DNA from: DYRG01 sp041161065
GTDB taxonomy: Bacteria > Pseudomonadota > Gammaproteobacteria > Beggiatoales > Beggiatoaceae
Assembly: GCA_041161065.1 (NCBI GenBank)
Contig: JBEAVE010000012.1
Span: 1 to 22,507, forward strand
Length of the DNA: 22,507 bases
Direction: 5' to 3'
In this document: positions 15,120 to 22,270 of the stretch, one piece after another
How positions within the stretch are numbered: the stretch's first letter is position 1
How the letters are laid out: the number at the start of each line of letters is the position of its first letter
Notes under the pieces: generated by a model
Told to the model about the DNA's origin: nothing
Seen by the model: only the letters and a program-made list of their open reading frames with translations
Databases searched by the model: none
Translations under genes and position numbers: made by a program

Positions 15120-16351
15120 TTAACAAAATGTTAGTGGATTTGCGCGATTGGGTAGATGTGCGTTTCCCCATGACCGAAACATGGAATTATCATTTAGCAA
15201 AATACTACGCACCTAAAAACTTTAATGCTTGGTATTATTTTGGCTCTTTAGCGTTATTAGTCTTTGTTTTACAAATCTTTACCGGTATTTTCTTGACGAT
15301 GAACTACAAACCCGATGCGGGCGTGGCGTTCTCTTCTGTCGAATACATTATGCGTGACGTTGAATGGGGTTGGTTGATTCGCTACATGCACTCAACGGGA
15401 GCTTCATTTTTCTTTATCACCGTGTACCTCCATATGTTTCGCGGCTTAATGTACGGTTCTTACAAAAAACCGCGCGAGTTGTTATGGGTTATCGGAATGT
15501 TTATTTATTTAGCACTGATGGCTGAATCCTTCATGGGTTATTTGCTTCCTTGGGGACAAATGTCTTATTGGGGCGCGCAAGTTATTCTTTCTCTCTTCAC
15601 AGCGATTCCTTGGATTGGTGACGCGCTCACTTTATGGGTTCGCGGTGATTATGTGATTGCAGACGCTACTTTAAATCGTTTCTTTGCTTTCCACGTTATT
15701 TTAGTTCCTTTCATTTTGGCGGCTTTAGTGTTTGTCCATTTGGTTGCTTTACATCATGTTGGCTCTAATAACCCTGACGGTATTGAAATCAAGAAAAATA
15801 AAGACCCCGCTACCCATATTCCTCTCGACGGTATCCCTTTCCACCCCTATTACACGGTGAAAGATATTGTAGGTATTGGTGTTTTCTTAATTATTTTCTG
15901 TGCGGTAATCTTTTTCTTGCCTGAATTTGGTGGTTGGTTCTTAGAAGCGGATAACTTTATTCCCGCCGATTCCATGAAAACCCCAGAACATATCGTTCCT
16001 TTATGGTACTTCACGCCTTTCTATGCCATGTTACGCGCTGTGCCTGATAAATTAGGGGGCGTAATTGTCATGTTTGCGGCAATTATCGTGTTATTTATAT
16101 TGCCTTGGTTGGATCGAAGCAAAGTTAAATCAATCCGTTACAAAGGAACGCTATCCAAAGTTGCTTTGGTTATTTTCTCCATTAGCTTTATCTGTTTGGG
16201 CTATTTGGGAACACAAGCACCAACACCCGTATTAACCGCGTTCTCTCAGTTGTTCACGGTGTTGTATTTCTTGTTTTTTGGTTTGATGCCTTGGTACACC
16301 AGCATCGAAGAAACCAAGCCAGAACCCACTCGCGTCAACTTCTCACACTAA
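15116..16351 (+). CDS. petB: Cytochrome b of the bc1 complex
   Basis: The 411-aa integral membrane protein carries hemes bL and bH and both quinone sites. Heme ligands are visible as His92 and His106 (HSTGASFFFITVYLH) and His193 and His208 (HVILVPFILAALVFVH). The Qo region has GYLLPWGQMSYWGA, and the ef-loop motif is PLWY (295-298) instead of the mitochondrial PEWY. Length is that of the one-piece proteobacterial protein with eight helices. The ATG overlaps the petA stop by 4 bp, and petC follows after 14 bp with AAAGGAA, so this is a classic petABC operon. Confidence 0.97.
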   Translation: MINKMLVDLRDWVDVRFPMTETWNYHLAKYYAPKNFNAWYYFGSLALLVFVLQIFTGIFLTMNYKPDAGVAFSSVEYIMRDVEWGWLIRYMHSTGASFFFITVYLHMFRGLMYGSYKKPRELLWVIGMFIYLALMAESFMGYLLPWGQMSYWGAQVILSLFTAIPWIGDALTLWVRGDYVIADATLNRFFAFHVILVPFILAALVFVHLVALHHVGSNNPDGIEIKKNKDPATHIPLDGIPFHPYYTVKDIVGIGVFLIIFCAVIFFLPEFGGWFLEADNFIPADSMKTPEHIVPLWYFTPFYAMLRAVPDKLGGVIVMFAAIIVLFILPWLDRSKVKSIRYKGTLSKVALVIFSISFICLGYLGTQAPTPVLTAFSQLFTVLYFLFFGLMPWYTSIEETKPEPTRVNFSH

Positions 16352-16365
16352 AGGAATAACGAATC

Positions 16366-17133
16366 ATGAAAACTTTATTTCGTACTGTGACGTTGTTATC
16401 CGCTTTCTTTGTTGGCGGACAAGCGTTTGCTTCAAGTGGTGTGCATTTAGAGAAAGCCCATAACGATCTTTCTAATCAAGGTTCTTTGCAAAATGGCATG
16501 AAGTTGTTTGTCAATTATTGCTTAAGTTGTCACTCGGCTGAATACATGCGTTTCAACCGCGCGGGCAAAGATTTGGGCATTTCTGATGAACAGCTTAAAC
16601 AAAACCTCATGTTCACCGCTGAAAAAGTCGGCGAACCCATGAAAGTTGCCATGACCAAAACCGATGCTAAAAAATGGTTCGGAACAGCCGTTCCAGATTT
16701 AAGCGTGGTTGCCCGTTCTCGCGGCGTAGATTGGTTGTACACTTACATGACCACCTTTTATCGTGATGATAAAAGACCTTGGGGTGTCAATAATTTAACC
16801 TTCAAAGATGTCGGTATGCCTCATGTCATGTGGGAAATGGAAGGCGGGATCAAAGATGCCGTTTATAAAACCGAAACCGGCGCAGATGGCAAACCCCATC
16901 AAGTTGTTGAAAAATTAGTGCCTAATTGTGGGGCATTACCTGCCAATGATTGCGCGAAAAAAGCCGAAGAATATAACCGTAACGTGCGGGATTTGGTGAA
17001 CTACCTAGAATACATGGGTGAACCCGCTAAATTAGTGCGTTATAGCTTAGGCGTAAAAGTCATTCTTTTCTTACTCTTCTTTACGTTTGTTGCTTTCTTA
17101 TTGAAGAAAGAATACTGGCGTGATGTGCACTAA
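16366..17133 (+). CDS. petC: Cytochrome c1
   Basis: The 255-aa product has a cleavable signal peptide (residues 1-22, ending AFA), a single covalent heme motif CLSCH (Cys52, Cys55, His56) and a probable axial Met in GMPHVMW. A C-terminal membrane anchor (VKVILFLLFFTFVAFLL) is followed by the positively charged KKEYWRDVH end. It sits in the periplasm as the exit of the bc1 complex, handing electrons to soluble cytochrome c. AAAGGAA lies before the ATG. It is the last gene of the operon and a terminator follows 26 bp after the stop. Confidence 0.97.
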   Translation: MKTLFRTVTLLSAFFVGGQAFASSGVHLEKAHNDLSNQGSLQNGMKLFVNYCLSCHSAEYMRFNRAGKDLGISDEQLKQNLMFTAEKVGEPMKVAMTKTDAKKWFGTAVPDLSVVARSRGVDWLYTYMTTFYRDDKRPWGVNNLTFKDVGMPHVMWEMEGGIKDAVYKTETGADGKPHQVVEKLVPNCGALPANDCAKKAEEYNRNVRDLVNYLEYMGEPAKLVRYSLGVKVILFLLFFTFVAFLLKKEYWRDVH

Positions 17134-17158
17134 TTTTCATTAGTTATTTGCTTTAATT

Positions 17159-17186
17159 GAAGGGGGCGTTGCTGCCCTCTTTTTTT
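17159..17186 (+). terminator. Terminator of petABC
   Basis: AAGGGGGC (17160-17167) and GCCCTCTT (17174-17181) form an 8-bp stem with one G-U pair and loop GTTGCT, followed by a run of T to 17186. The strength suggests that sspB has its own promoter in the 42 bp that follow, although I see no clear one. Confidence 0.85.
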
Positions 17187-17228
17187 AACGCGGTTTCTAA
17201 CCCATTTTAACCCAAGAGAAATCCTTTT

Positions 17229-17696
17229 ATGACACCCATGCGACCTTATTTATTACGCGCTATTTACGAATGGATTGTTGATAACAACTTCACCCCCTAT
17301 ATTTTGGTCGACGCAGAACACCCTCAAGTGAAAGTTCCTCAACAATATGTGCGCGACGGACAAATCGTGTTAAATGTGTCAATGTCAGCCGTTCGACAAT
17401 TAGAACTAGAAAACGATTGGATTAGTTTTACCGCGCGTTTCTCAGGTGCATCAATGCGCGTGTATGCACCCATGGTTGCCGTCCTCGCAATTTACACCAA
17501 AGAAAACGGGCAAGGCATGATTTTTCAACCTGAAGAAGCTCTTGAACAATTAGAAAAACAACCGCCTAAAGAAAAAGAGCGTCCCGTCTTAAAAGTCCTG
17601 CAATCTGAAGAACATATTAACAATAACGATGATCACAATGATAATCCTCCGCCGCCGCCAAAAGGCAAACGTCCTTCCTTAAAAATTGTTAAATAA
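17229..17696 (+). CDS. sspB: ClpXP protease specificity-enhancing factor SspB
   Basis: The 155-aa protein (165 in E. coli) opens with the family signature MRPYLLRAIYEWIVDNNFTP and continues with ARFSGASMRVYAPMVAVLAIYTKENGQGM, the ssrA-tag-binding fold. A flexible acidic and Pro-rich linker (HINNNDDHNDNPPPPP) leads to the ClpX-binding tail RPSLKIVK. All parts needed to tether tagged substrates to ClpXP are present. A second ATG at 17238 could also be used; the first has AAGAGA upstream. In most gammaproteobacteria sspA lies between petC and sspB, but here only 95 bp separate them, so sspA is missing from this place. A flavoprotein gene follows after 3 bp. Confidence 0.95.
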   Translation: MTPMRPYLLRAIYEWIVDNNFTPYILVDAEHPQVKVPQQYVRDGQIVLNVSMSAVRQLELENDWISFTARFSGASMRVYAPMVAVLAIYTKENGQGMIFQPEEALEQLEKQPPKEKERPVLKVLQSEEHINNNDDHNDNPPPPPKGKRPSLKIVK

Positions 17697-17699
17697 AAT

Positions 17700-18875
17700 A
17701 TGAAGAAAATAGATGTTTTAATTATTGGTGCGGGGATTAGTGGATTAACCTTTGCGCATTGGTGCAAACAGCGTCATTTATCAACCGTTGTTTTAGAGAA
17801 AAACGCGCGCATTGGTGGTTTAATTCAATCTGCGCAATTTGAGGATTTTTGGGTTGAATTAGGTGCGCACACTTGTTTTAATTCTTATGGACATTTAATC
17901 GACATTATGAAAGAAGTTGATTTAATTCCTCACCTCCAAACTCGAGCAACTAAAAAGTTCCAATTCTATAAAAATCAAACTGTCCGTTCTATCCCTTCAC
18001 AATTACATTTTTTAGAACTACTTTTTCATTTGCCTGCCTTATTTTCTAGCTCTAAAAAAGATAAAACCGTCAAAGAATACTATCAAACCCTAGTCGGCAA
18101 AAGAAATTACCAAGATGTTTTTCAACACGCTTTCAATGCAGTGATTTGTCAAGATGCTCAACATTTTCCTGCCGATTTGTTATTTCGCAAGAAACCCCAA
18201 CGCAAAGAAATTGCTCGATCTTTTATTTTCCCAAATGGCATTCAAACTCTACCGAATAAAATCGCTGAAAATATCGATTGTTATACTGAACAACACATTC
18301 AATCTATTTCTCAAGATCAAAACAAGTTATTTGAAATTAAAACCGATCAAGAGACCTTTCAAGCAAAATATTTGGTGATTGCAACGCCCGTCAATGTTGC
18401 TGCAACTTTATTGGAAAATATTGCGCCTCAGATGGGAGAAATGCTCAAAGAAATTCCGATTTCAACAGTCGAAAGTTTTGCCGTCAAAGTGCCTAAAGAA
18501 ATGGTTAAATTAAAACCTTTTGCGGGGCTAATTGGCGCGGAGGAAAATTTTTATTCGGTGGTTTCTCGAGATACCTTGAATGATGAAAAGTATCGGGGTT
18601 TCACCTTTCATTTCAAAGCGGCGCGTTGTGATGAAAAGGCTAAATTGCAAACGATTTCAACAGTGCTTAATATTTCTGTTGATCAAATCCTTGAAAAAAC
18701 ATCAACGATCAACCAATTACCTGCATTACGTCCAGAACATAACCGCTTGATTCAACAGGTTGAAAAGCTGCTGCAAAACCAACCGCTGGCGTTAATTGGA
18801 AATTATTTTCAAGGGGTTTCTATGGAAGATTGTGCCAGCCGTAGTTTTGCGGAATTTAATCGTTTGTGTCGTTAA
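17700..18875 (+). CDS. FAD-dependent oxidoreductase, HemY/protoporphyrinogen oxidase-like
   Basis: The 391-aa flavoprotein begins with a Rossmann dinucleotide-binding motif (VLIIGAGISGLTFAHWC, about 6-22), then EKNARIGGLIQS, typical of the flavin amine oxidase superfamily, and LVIATPVNVAATLL in the middle. The end (LIGNYFQGVSMEDCASRS) resembles the GNY-x-x-G-V-x-x-D-C closing motif of HemY-type protoporphyrinogen oxidases, which suggests a role in heme synthesis. It is shorter than most HemY (about 450-480 aa), so a related oxidase is possible. It starts 3 bp after sspB with no Shine-Dalgarno and is probably coupled. Its last 20 bp overlap the 3' end of the oppositely oriented oxidase gene. 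Confidence 0.7.
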   Translation: MKKIDVLIIGAGISGLTFAHWCKQRHLSTVVLEKNARIGGLIQSAQFEDFWVELGAHTCFNSYGHLIDIMKEVDLIPHLQTRATKKFQFYKNQTVRSIPSQLHFLELLFHLPALFSSSKKDKTVKEYYQTLVGKRNYQDVFQHAFNAVICQDAQHFPADLLFRKKPQRKEIARSFIFPNGIQTLPNKIAENIDCYTEQHIQSISQDQNKLFEIKTDQETFQAKYLVIATPVNVAATLLENIAPQMGEMLKEIPISTVESFAVKVPKEMVKLKPFAGLIGAEENFYSVVSRDTLNDEKYRGFTFHFKAARCDEKAKLQTISTVLNISVDQILEKTSTINQLPALRPEHNRLIQQVEKLLQNQPLALIGNYFQGVSMEDCASRSFAEFNRLCR

Positions 18876-20031
18876 TGCCCGGACACATTTTACACGCTCG
18901 ACATTCTGCGCTATTGGGATCAAATTGTTCATCAATTCTTGACGTTGGCATATAAGGTGTTGGATCGATAATGGGATCGTCGATTTCAAATAACAAATCC
19001 GCTAATAATTTTGCCGATCCTAAACTCATAACAACGCCATTTCTAAAATGTCCCGTATTTAAGAACAAACCTTTAATGAAAGGGTGTTCACCGATGTAAG
19101 GAATACCACTCGGCGATCCGGGTCGCAAACCCGCCCAATGTTTCTCTAATGGATAGTGTTTCAAAGCGGGAACAATATTGATGGCGGCGGCGGTTAGTTC
19201 TTCGCGCGCTTCGTTGGTGGTGGATTTGTCGAAACCGCTTTCTTCCATGGTGCTGCCCGCTAAAATCCGTCCATCGCAACGCGGAATAATGTAATGTCCA
19301 TTTGCTAAAATAATCCGCGAGAGCAAATTTTGGGGTGCATGAAACATAACCATTTGACCGCGCACGGGTTTTATTTTAGGTTGAAATCCCGTATTTTGTA
19401 ATAAAGTACTGCTCCACGCGCCCGCACAAATGATTACAAAATTTGCGGATAACAAACCGTTTGAACTGGTTTTAACGCCGGTTATTCGATTGTTTTGAAT
19501 GTCTAATTGCGTGATTTCAACTTTCTCTCGCAAACGCACGCGCGGGTGCTCAATTAAAGCAACTTTCAAGGCTTTGCTCAGGCGAGGATTTCTCACTTGA
19601 CCCACTTGCGGCAACCAAATCGACGGCGTGGGTAGCAATTTGCTCAATTTAGGTTCAATTTCAAGGGTTTGTTGGGCGTTCAGAAAATGGAGGGTTTGTT
19701 GATATTGATTCGCCCATTGTTGTGCGCGTTCTTTGTCGTTGGGCTCGATAATCAGCAACCCGTTGCGCGAAAATTCAGGATCGATATTCGACAATTGGGT
19801 TAATTTCTCAAAAAATGCGGGAAAATGTTGCTGACTCCAAATCGCCAATTGACGCACCGCCGGCGGATAACGCCAAGGATACAGCGGCGACAAAATCCCC
19901 CCGCCCGCCCACGACGACTCTTGCCCGACCGCTTCCCGTTCAACCAGCGTGACATTCAAACCCCGATCCGCCAATTCCAACGCCGTCAGCATTCCAACCA
20001 CGCCCCCGCCCACCACTAAACATTCGTTCAT
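18856..20031 (-). CDS. thiO: Glycine oxidase ThiO-like, with a Cys-rich tail
   Basis: This 391-aa DAO-family flavoenzyme would oxidise glycine to the imine used for the thiazole ring of thiamine. It shows CLVVGGGVVGMLTALELADRG at the N terminus, SSWAGGGILSPLYPW, PVRGQMVMF, GRILAGSTMEESGFD and GLRPGSPSGIPYIG...NTGHFRNGV, all typical of ThiO. The frame is open nine codons further, but AAGGTC lies 6 bp before the ATG at 20031, which also puts the dinucleotide motif at the very start. After the usual family end (DPTPYMP) there is a tail of about 30 residues with CRACKMCP (Cys377, Cys380, Cys383). No other thiamine genes are nearby. The gene converges on the HemY-like one and overlaps it by 20 bp. 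Confidence 0.85.
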   Translation of the reverse strand: MNECLVVGGGVVGMLTALELADRGLNVTLVEREAVGQESSWAGGGILSPLYPWRYPPAVRQLAIWSQQHFPAFFEKLTQLSNIDPEFSRNGLLIIEPNDKERAQQWANQYQQTLHFLNAQQTLEIEPKLSKLLPTPSIWLPQVGQVRNPRLSKALKVALIEHPRVRLREKVEITQLDIQNNRITGVKTSSNGLLSANFVIICAGAWSSTLLQNTGFQPKIKPVRGQMVMFHAPQNLLSRIILANGHYIIPRCDGRILAGSTMEESGFDKSTTNEAREELTAAAINIVPALKHYPLEKHWAGLRPGSPSGIPYIGEHPFIKGLFLNTGHFRNGVVMSLGSAKLLADLLFEIDDPIIDPTPYMPTSRIDEQFDPNSAECRACKMCPGINDTND

Positions 20032-20125
20032 CGCCAGACCTTCGTGTTTTAATCGCAAAGGTGCATTTTAAGCTCAAAATGCCGCCAACACCAATTTAAC
20101 GCCGTCTGAATGACTGCAACTGAGA

Positions 20126-20173
20126 CAAAAAAACACCCAACTCGAATAAGTTATCTTTCGGGTCGGGTGTTTT
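20126..20173 (-). terminator. Terminator of the MORN protein gene
   Basis: Arms 20130-20138 (AAAACACCC) and 20165-20173 (GGGTGTTTT) pair perfectly. Inside them, after one mismatch, ACTCG pairs with CGGGT. On the minus strand the hairpin is followed by seven T. It lies just past the MORN gene stop and upstream of thiO. Confidence 0.85.
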
Positions 20174-20191
20174 GAGTTTGTTTAGAGTTGT

Positions 20192-21022
20192 TTAGTTGGC
20201 GGGGCAATTATCGGTGGGAGAAACGCGGCGACCTTCATTAAAACAAACTTCTAAGGTTTGCCCGTCAGCGGTGATCATCGAGCCTTTGCCGTGACGTTTG
20301 TCGTCTTTGAAGCCGCCTTTGTAAATATCTCCGTACGGCGATTGAATTTCACCCTGTCCATCGCGTTTGTCGTCTTTGAATTGTCCTGTGTAACGCTCGC
20401 CCGTTTGCCATTGATAAGTGCCTTGACCGCTGCGTTTGTTATTTTCCCAGTCGCCGTCGTACTGATTGCCGCTTGCCCATTTGTAGACACCTTTGCCGTG
20501 ACGCAAATCGTTCACATAATCGCCTTCGTACACGTCACCGTTTTTGTAATGATAAATGGCTTTACCTGTACGTTGATCGTCTTTGAACTCACCTTCGTAC
20601 ACGTCGCCGTTTTCCCAAGTGAATTTTCCTTTTCCAGCCTTTTGATTGTGGACAAAATCGCCGTCATACTGGTTGCCATTCGCCCAAGTGTAGATGCCTT
20701 TACCGTGCCGCTGATTTTTTTCCCAATTGCCTTCGTACTTGTTGCCGCTTTTCCAAGTGTAGATGCCTTTGCCGTGCCGCATACTGTCTTGATAATCACC
20801 AACATACACGTCGCCACCGGTTGTTGTATAAGTGCCTTTGCCGTGACGTTTGCCATTAACAAAGCCTCCTTCGTATTTGTCGCCGTTATCCCATGTAGCG
20901 ATTCCCTGCCCTGTAAATTCGGGGAGCAGTAGCTGTCCCTTATCCATAACCACCGTTAAATCAGCAGCTTGCACCGACAACACCCACCACAACCCACATA
21001 ATCCCAACAATCCAACGCGCAT
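20192..21022 (-). CDS. Secreted MORN-repeat protein
   Basis: The 276-aa protein has a signal peptide (residues 1-20, LWWVLSVQAA) and then nine exact 23-residue MORN units (50-256), each of the form Y-x-G-x-(F/W/Y)...(R/K)-x-G-(K/Q)-(G/A) followed by G-(D/N/E). Half a unit precedes them (FTGQGIATWDNGDK), and a short end with two Cys follows. MORN units stack as beta-hairpins into an elongated rod. In bacteria such proteins are envelope-associated and their partners are mostly unknown. GAGGAC is 6 bp before the ATG. The gene is monocistronic, with a terminator behind it and another hairpin in front. The function beyond an exported scaffold is not visible. Confidence 0.9.
   Translation of the reverse strand: MRVGLLGLCGLWWVLSVQAADLTVVMDKGQLLLPEFTGQGIATWDNGDKYEGGFVNGKRHGKGTYTTTGGDVYVGDYQDSMRHGKGIYTWKSGNKYEGNWEKNQRHGKGIYTWANGNQYDGDFVHNQKAGKGKFTWENGDVYEGEFKDDQRTGKAIYHYKNGDVYEGDYVNDLRHGKGVYKWASGNQYDGDWENNKRSGQGTYQWQTGERYTGQFKDDKRDGQGEIQSPYGDIYKGGFKDDKRHGKGSMITADGQTLEVCFNEGRRVSPTDNCPAN
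20255..20875 (-). repeat. Nine 69-bp tandem repeats encoding MORN units
   Basis: Nine consecutive 69-bp units with no insertions or deletions between them encode residues 50-256 of the MORN protein. The DNA units are diverged but alignable, mostly changed at third positions. The repeats also keep other frames open, which explains long overlapping frames on both strands here. Confidence 0.9.
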
Positions 21023-21076
21023 TTTTTGTCCTCATGCTTTGGTAGATTCGTAAAACCCAAATATAGCATAACCCAT

Positions 21077-21110
21077 AAAAAAACGCTCTCATGTGTGTTA
21101 TCGGGCGTTT
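21077..21110 (-). terminator. Hairpin with T run upstream of the MORN gene
   Basis: AAACGCTC (21081-21088) and GGGCGTTT (21103-21110) form an 8-bp stem with one G-U pair and a 14-nt loop. On the minus strand it is followed by TTTTTTTA. It would stop minus-strand transcription coming from the mobile-element region before it reaches the MORN gene promoter (an extended -10-like TGCTATATT lies just after). Confidence 0.6.
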
Positions 21111-21159
21111 CAAAAAGAGGTCAAACTCTAAATTTTGCACCGCTATTTTGATACCTTAA

Positions 21160-21321
21160 TACCAATGTAAAGCGTGTAAGCGTCAATTTGTGCAGAACCC
21201 AAAATCCAATAAAATATCAGAGGAAACCAAACAATTAATTGAGGAATTATTGTTAGAGAAAATATCTTTAGCGGGGATAGCAAGCGTCACTAAAGTCTCT
21301 AAAAAGTGGTTACAAGGGTAG
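21160..21321 (+). pseudogene. Decayed IS1-family insA fragment
   Basis: Read in the frame of 21160, the DNA encodes YQCKACKRQFVQNP, then KISEETKQLIEELLLEK, then ISLAGIASVTKVSKKWLQ, ending in a TAG stop. This matches the InsA part of IS1 transposases: the second half of the zinc finger with CKxCxRQFV, then the helix-turn-helix ending in WLQ. The first half of the zinc finger is missing (a TAA lies directly before), and the frame stops right where a palindromic element begins. It is a dead fragment of 53 codons with no InsB part. Confidence 0.8.
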
Positions 21322-21397
21322 TGGTATAAAAGCAAGTGAAGGTTGAATCTAACTTATTGAAATATAAAATCAACCACTCAATCACTATACCACTACC
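21317..21397. mobile_element. 81-bp palindromic MITE-like element with IS1-like ends
   Basis: The 12-bp ends GGTAGTGGTATA (21317-21328) and TATACCACTACC (21386-21397) are perfect inverted repeats. Inside them GGTTGA (21341-21346) pairs with TCAACC (21370-21375), and AGTGA pairs with TCACT, so the whole unit can fold back. IS1-family ends begin GGTNNTG, as these do, and the interior carries AACTTATTGA, also present in the IS1 left end. It cuts the insA fragment. I see no target duplication at its borders. Confidence 0.55.
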
Positions 21398-21445
21398 GTA
21401 AATTAAACCGACAAACCTTTCAAGTGATCCACACGCAAAGAAAAA

Positions 21446-21480
21446 CCTTCTAAGTTTCTCAGGCTTAAAAGGTTTTATTT
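21446..21480 (+). terminator. Hairpin at the left side of mini-array 1 (trailer copy A)
   Basis: The arms AAACCTTCTAAG and CTTAAAAGGTTT pair at 11 of 12 positions around a short loop. T-rich sequence lies on both sides, so it could stop transcripts from either strand, including a leftward pre-crRNA. The hairpin is followed by GATCATTT and the degenerate terminal repeat. It is homologous to the hairpin at 22271-22306. Confidence 0.65.
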
Positions 21481-21493
21481 TGGATCATTTTTA

Positions 21494-21656
21494 AATCAAA
21501 TCGCCTGCATTGGCGAGGTAGGTTGCAACACTTTGGCATAAAGGCTGGGGGTTGTGAATTCAATGTGTTTCAATCGCCTGCATTGGCGAGGTAGGTTGCA
21601 ACTCCTGTGGAGTAGGAAAGGTTGCAATAGCCACGTTTCAATCGCCTGCATTGGCG
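21494..21656 (-). CRISPR. CRISPR-like mini-array 1: three repeats, two spacers
   Basis: The 36-nt repeat reads, on the minus strand, GTTGCAACC...GATTGAAAC with an internal palindrome TCGCC-6-GGCGA. Repeat 1 (21494-21529) has a degenerate outer end; repeat 2 (21567-21602) is complete; repeat 3 (21635-21656) keeps only 22 nt. Spacers are 37 and 32 bp and unrelated to each other. The ATTGAAAC end and the degenerate repeat on the left both point to leftward transcription with the leader formerly on the right, where repeat 3 is broken off. No cas gene lies in the window. Confidence 0.75.
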
Positions 21657-21727
21657 GGTTTTTTTCTGTGATGTCATTGCAACCTGAGATGATGATTTCA
21701 CAAGTTAAAAGAAATTGCAAGGAATAG

Positions 21728-21970
21728 TTAAGAAAAACGTTGAGTATGTCGATAAACAAAATCGGGATCGAGATCAACGCCAACGGTTGCCCATTCGATG
21801 GTATCAAAGGCGACGCGCACTTGTTTGAAATGTTGAGGAGATTGAAGGCGTTTGAAAACCCCAAATTCTAAATAAGGTTTCATATCTAAAATACCTTGTT
21901 CTCCATTGTCAAACCCAATAGAAAGCAAATAATCCTCACAAGGTACAACTCGACAAACCGCTGGATACAT
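21728..21970 (-). CDS. DUF2442 protein
   Basis: This 80-aa protein is recognised as a DUF2442 member by its small beta-rich form: VVPCEDYLLSIGFDNGEQGILDMKPYLEFGVFKRL, then FKQVRVAFDTIEWATVGVDLDPDFVY. It starts 8 bp after the stop of a DUF4160 gene. The two families are often found as neighbours and have been proposed as a toxin-antitoxin-like pair, but no biochemical role is established that I can name. The pair sits between two CRISPR-like mini-arrays. No terminator with a T run is visible behind it on the minus strand. Confidence 0.85.
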   Translation of the reverse strand: MYPAVCRVVPCEDYLLSIGFDNGEQGILDMKPYLEFGVFKRLQSPQHFKQVRVAFDTIEWATVGVDLDPDFVYRHTQRFS

Positions 21971-21978
21971 TAACTATC

Positions 21979-22230
21979 TCATTGTAAAGGTTGAATTTTA
22001 AAAGGGTCTTCGCCGTTCATCACTAATTCCCAATCGGCAAGCAATTCTTCTTGGTGTAATTCCGCCCATGCTAACACTAATTTGGTTTGTTTTCTTGGCA
22101 GATTTCCTTTGGTAATTTCGCAACTTCTAATGTCAATAACGGCTTTGTATTCCGCATAATACACATGAAAATGAGGGGGAGGATGCTCATCGGGCGCAAA
22201 ATACATCCGAATAATTATTCCATAAAACAT
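21979..22230 (-). CDS. DUF4160 protein
   Basis: This 83-aa protein shows the DUF4160 signature: IIIRMYFAPDEHPPPHFHVYYAEYKAVIDI, with the His-rich HPPPHFHVYY core, then LPRKQTKLVLAWAELHQEELLADWE. The His cluster could bind a metal or be catalytic; this is not known. It is the first gene of a two-gene unit with the DUF2442 gene, 8 bp apart. The ATG at 22230 has no clear Shine-Dalgarno. It begins about 40 bp after a hairpin that would isolate it from transcripts of the array to its right. Confidence 0.87.
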   Translation of the reverse strand: MFYGIIIRMYFAPDEHPPPHFHVYYAEYKAVIDIRSCEITKGNLPRKQTKLVLAWAELHQEELLADWELVMNGEDPFKIQPLQ

Positions 22231-22270
22231 TGATATTGTTGGTATTTTTTACATTCTCAACCAAAGAAAG

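Noticed and set aside
20258..20932. 224-codon open frame on the plus strand opposite the MORN gene
   Set aside because: It is a shadow of the 69-bp repeats; the translation is a low-complexity Val/Ala/Phe repeat with no start signals.
21496..21864. 122-codon minus-strand open frame across mini-array 1
   Set aside because: It runs through the repeats and the DUF2442 gene in another frame; its sequence reflects the repeat (repeated AMQAI and LQP segments), not a protein family.
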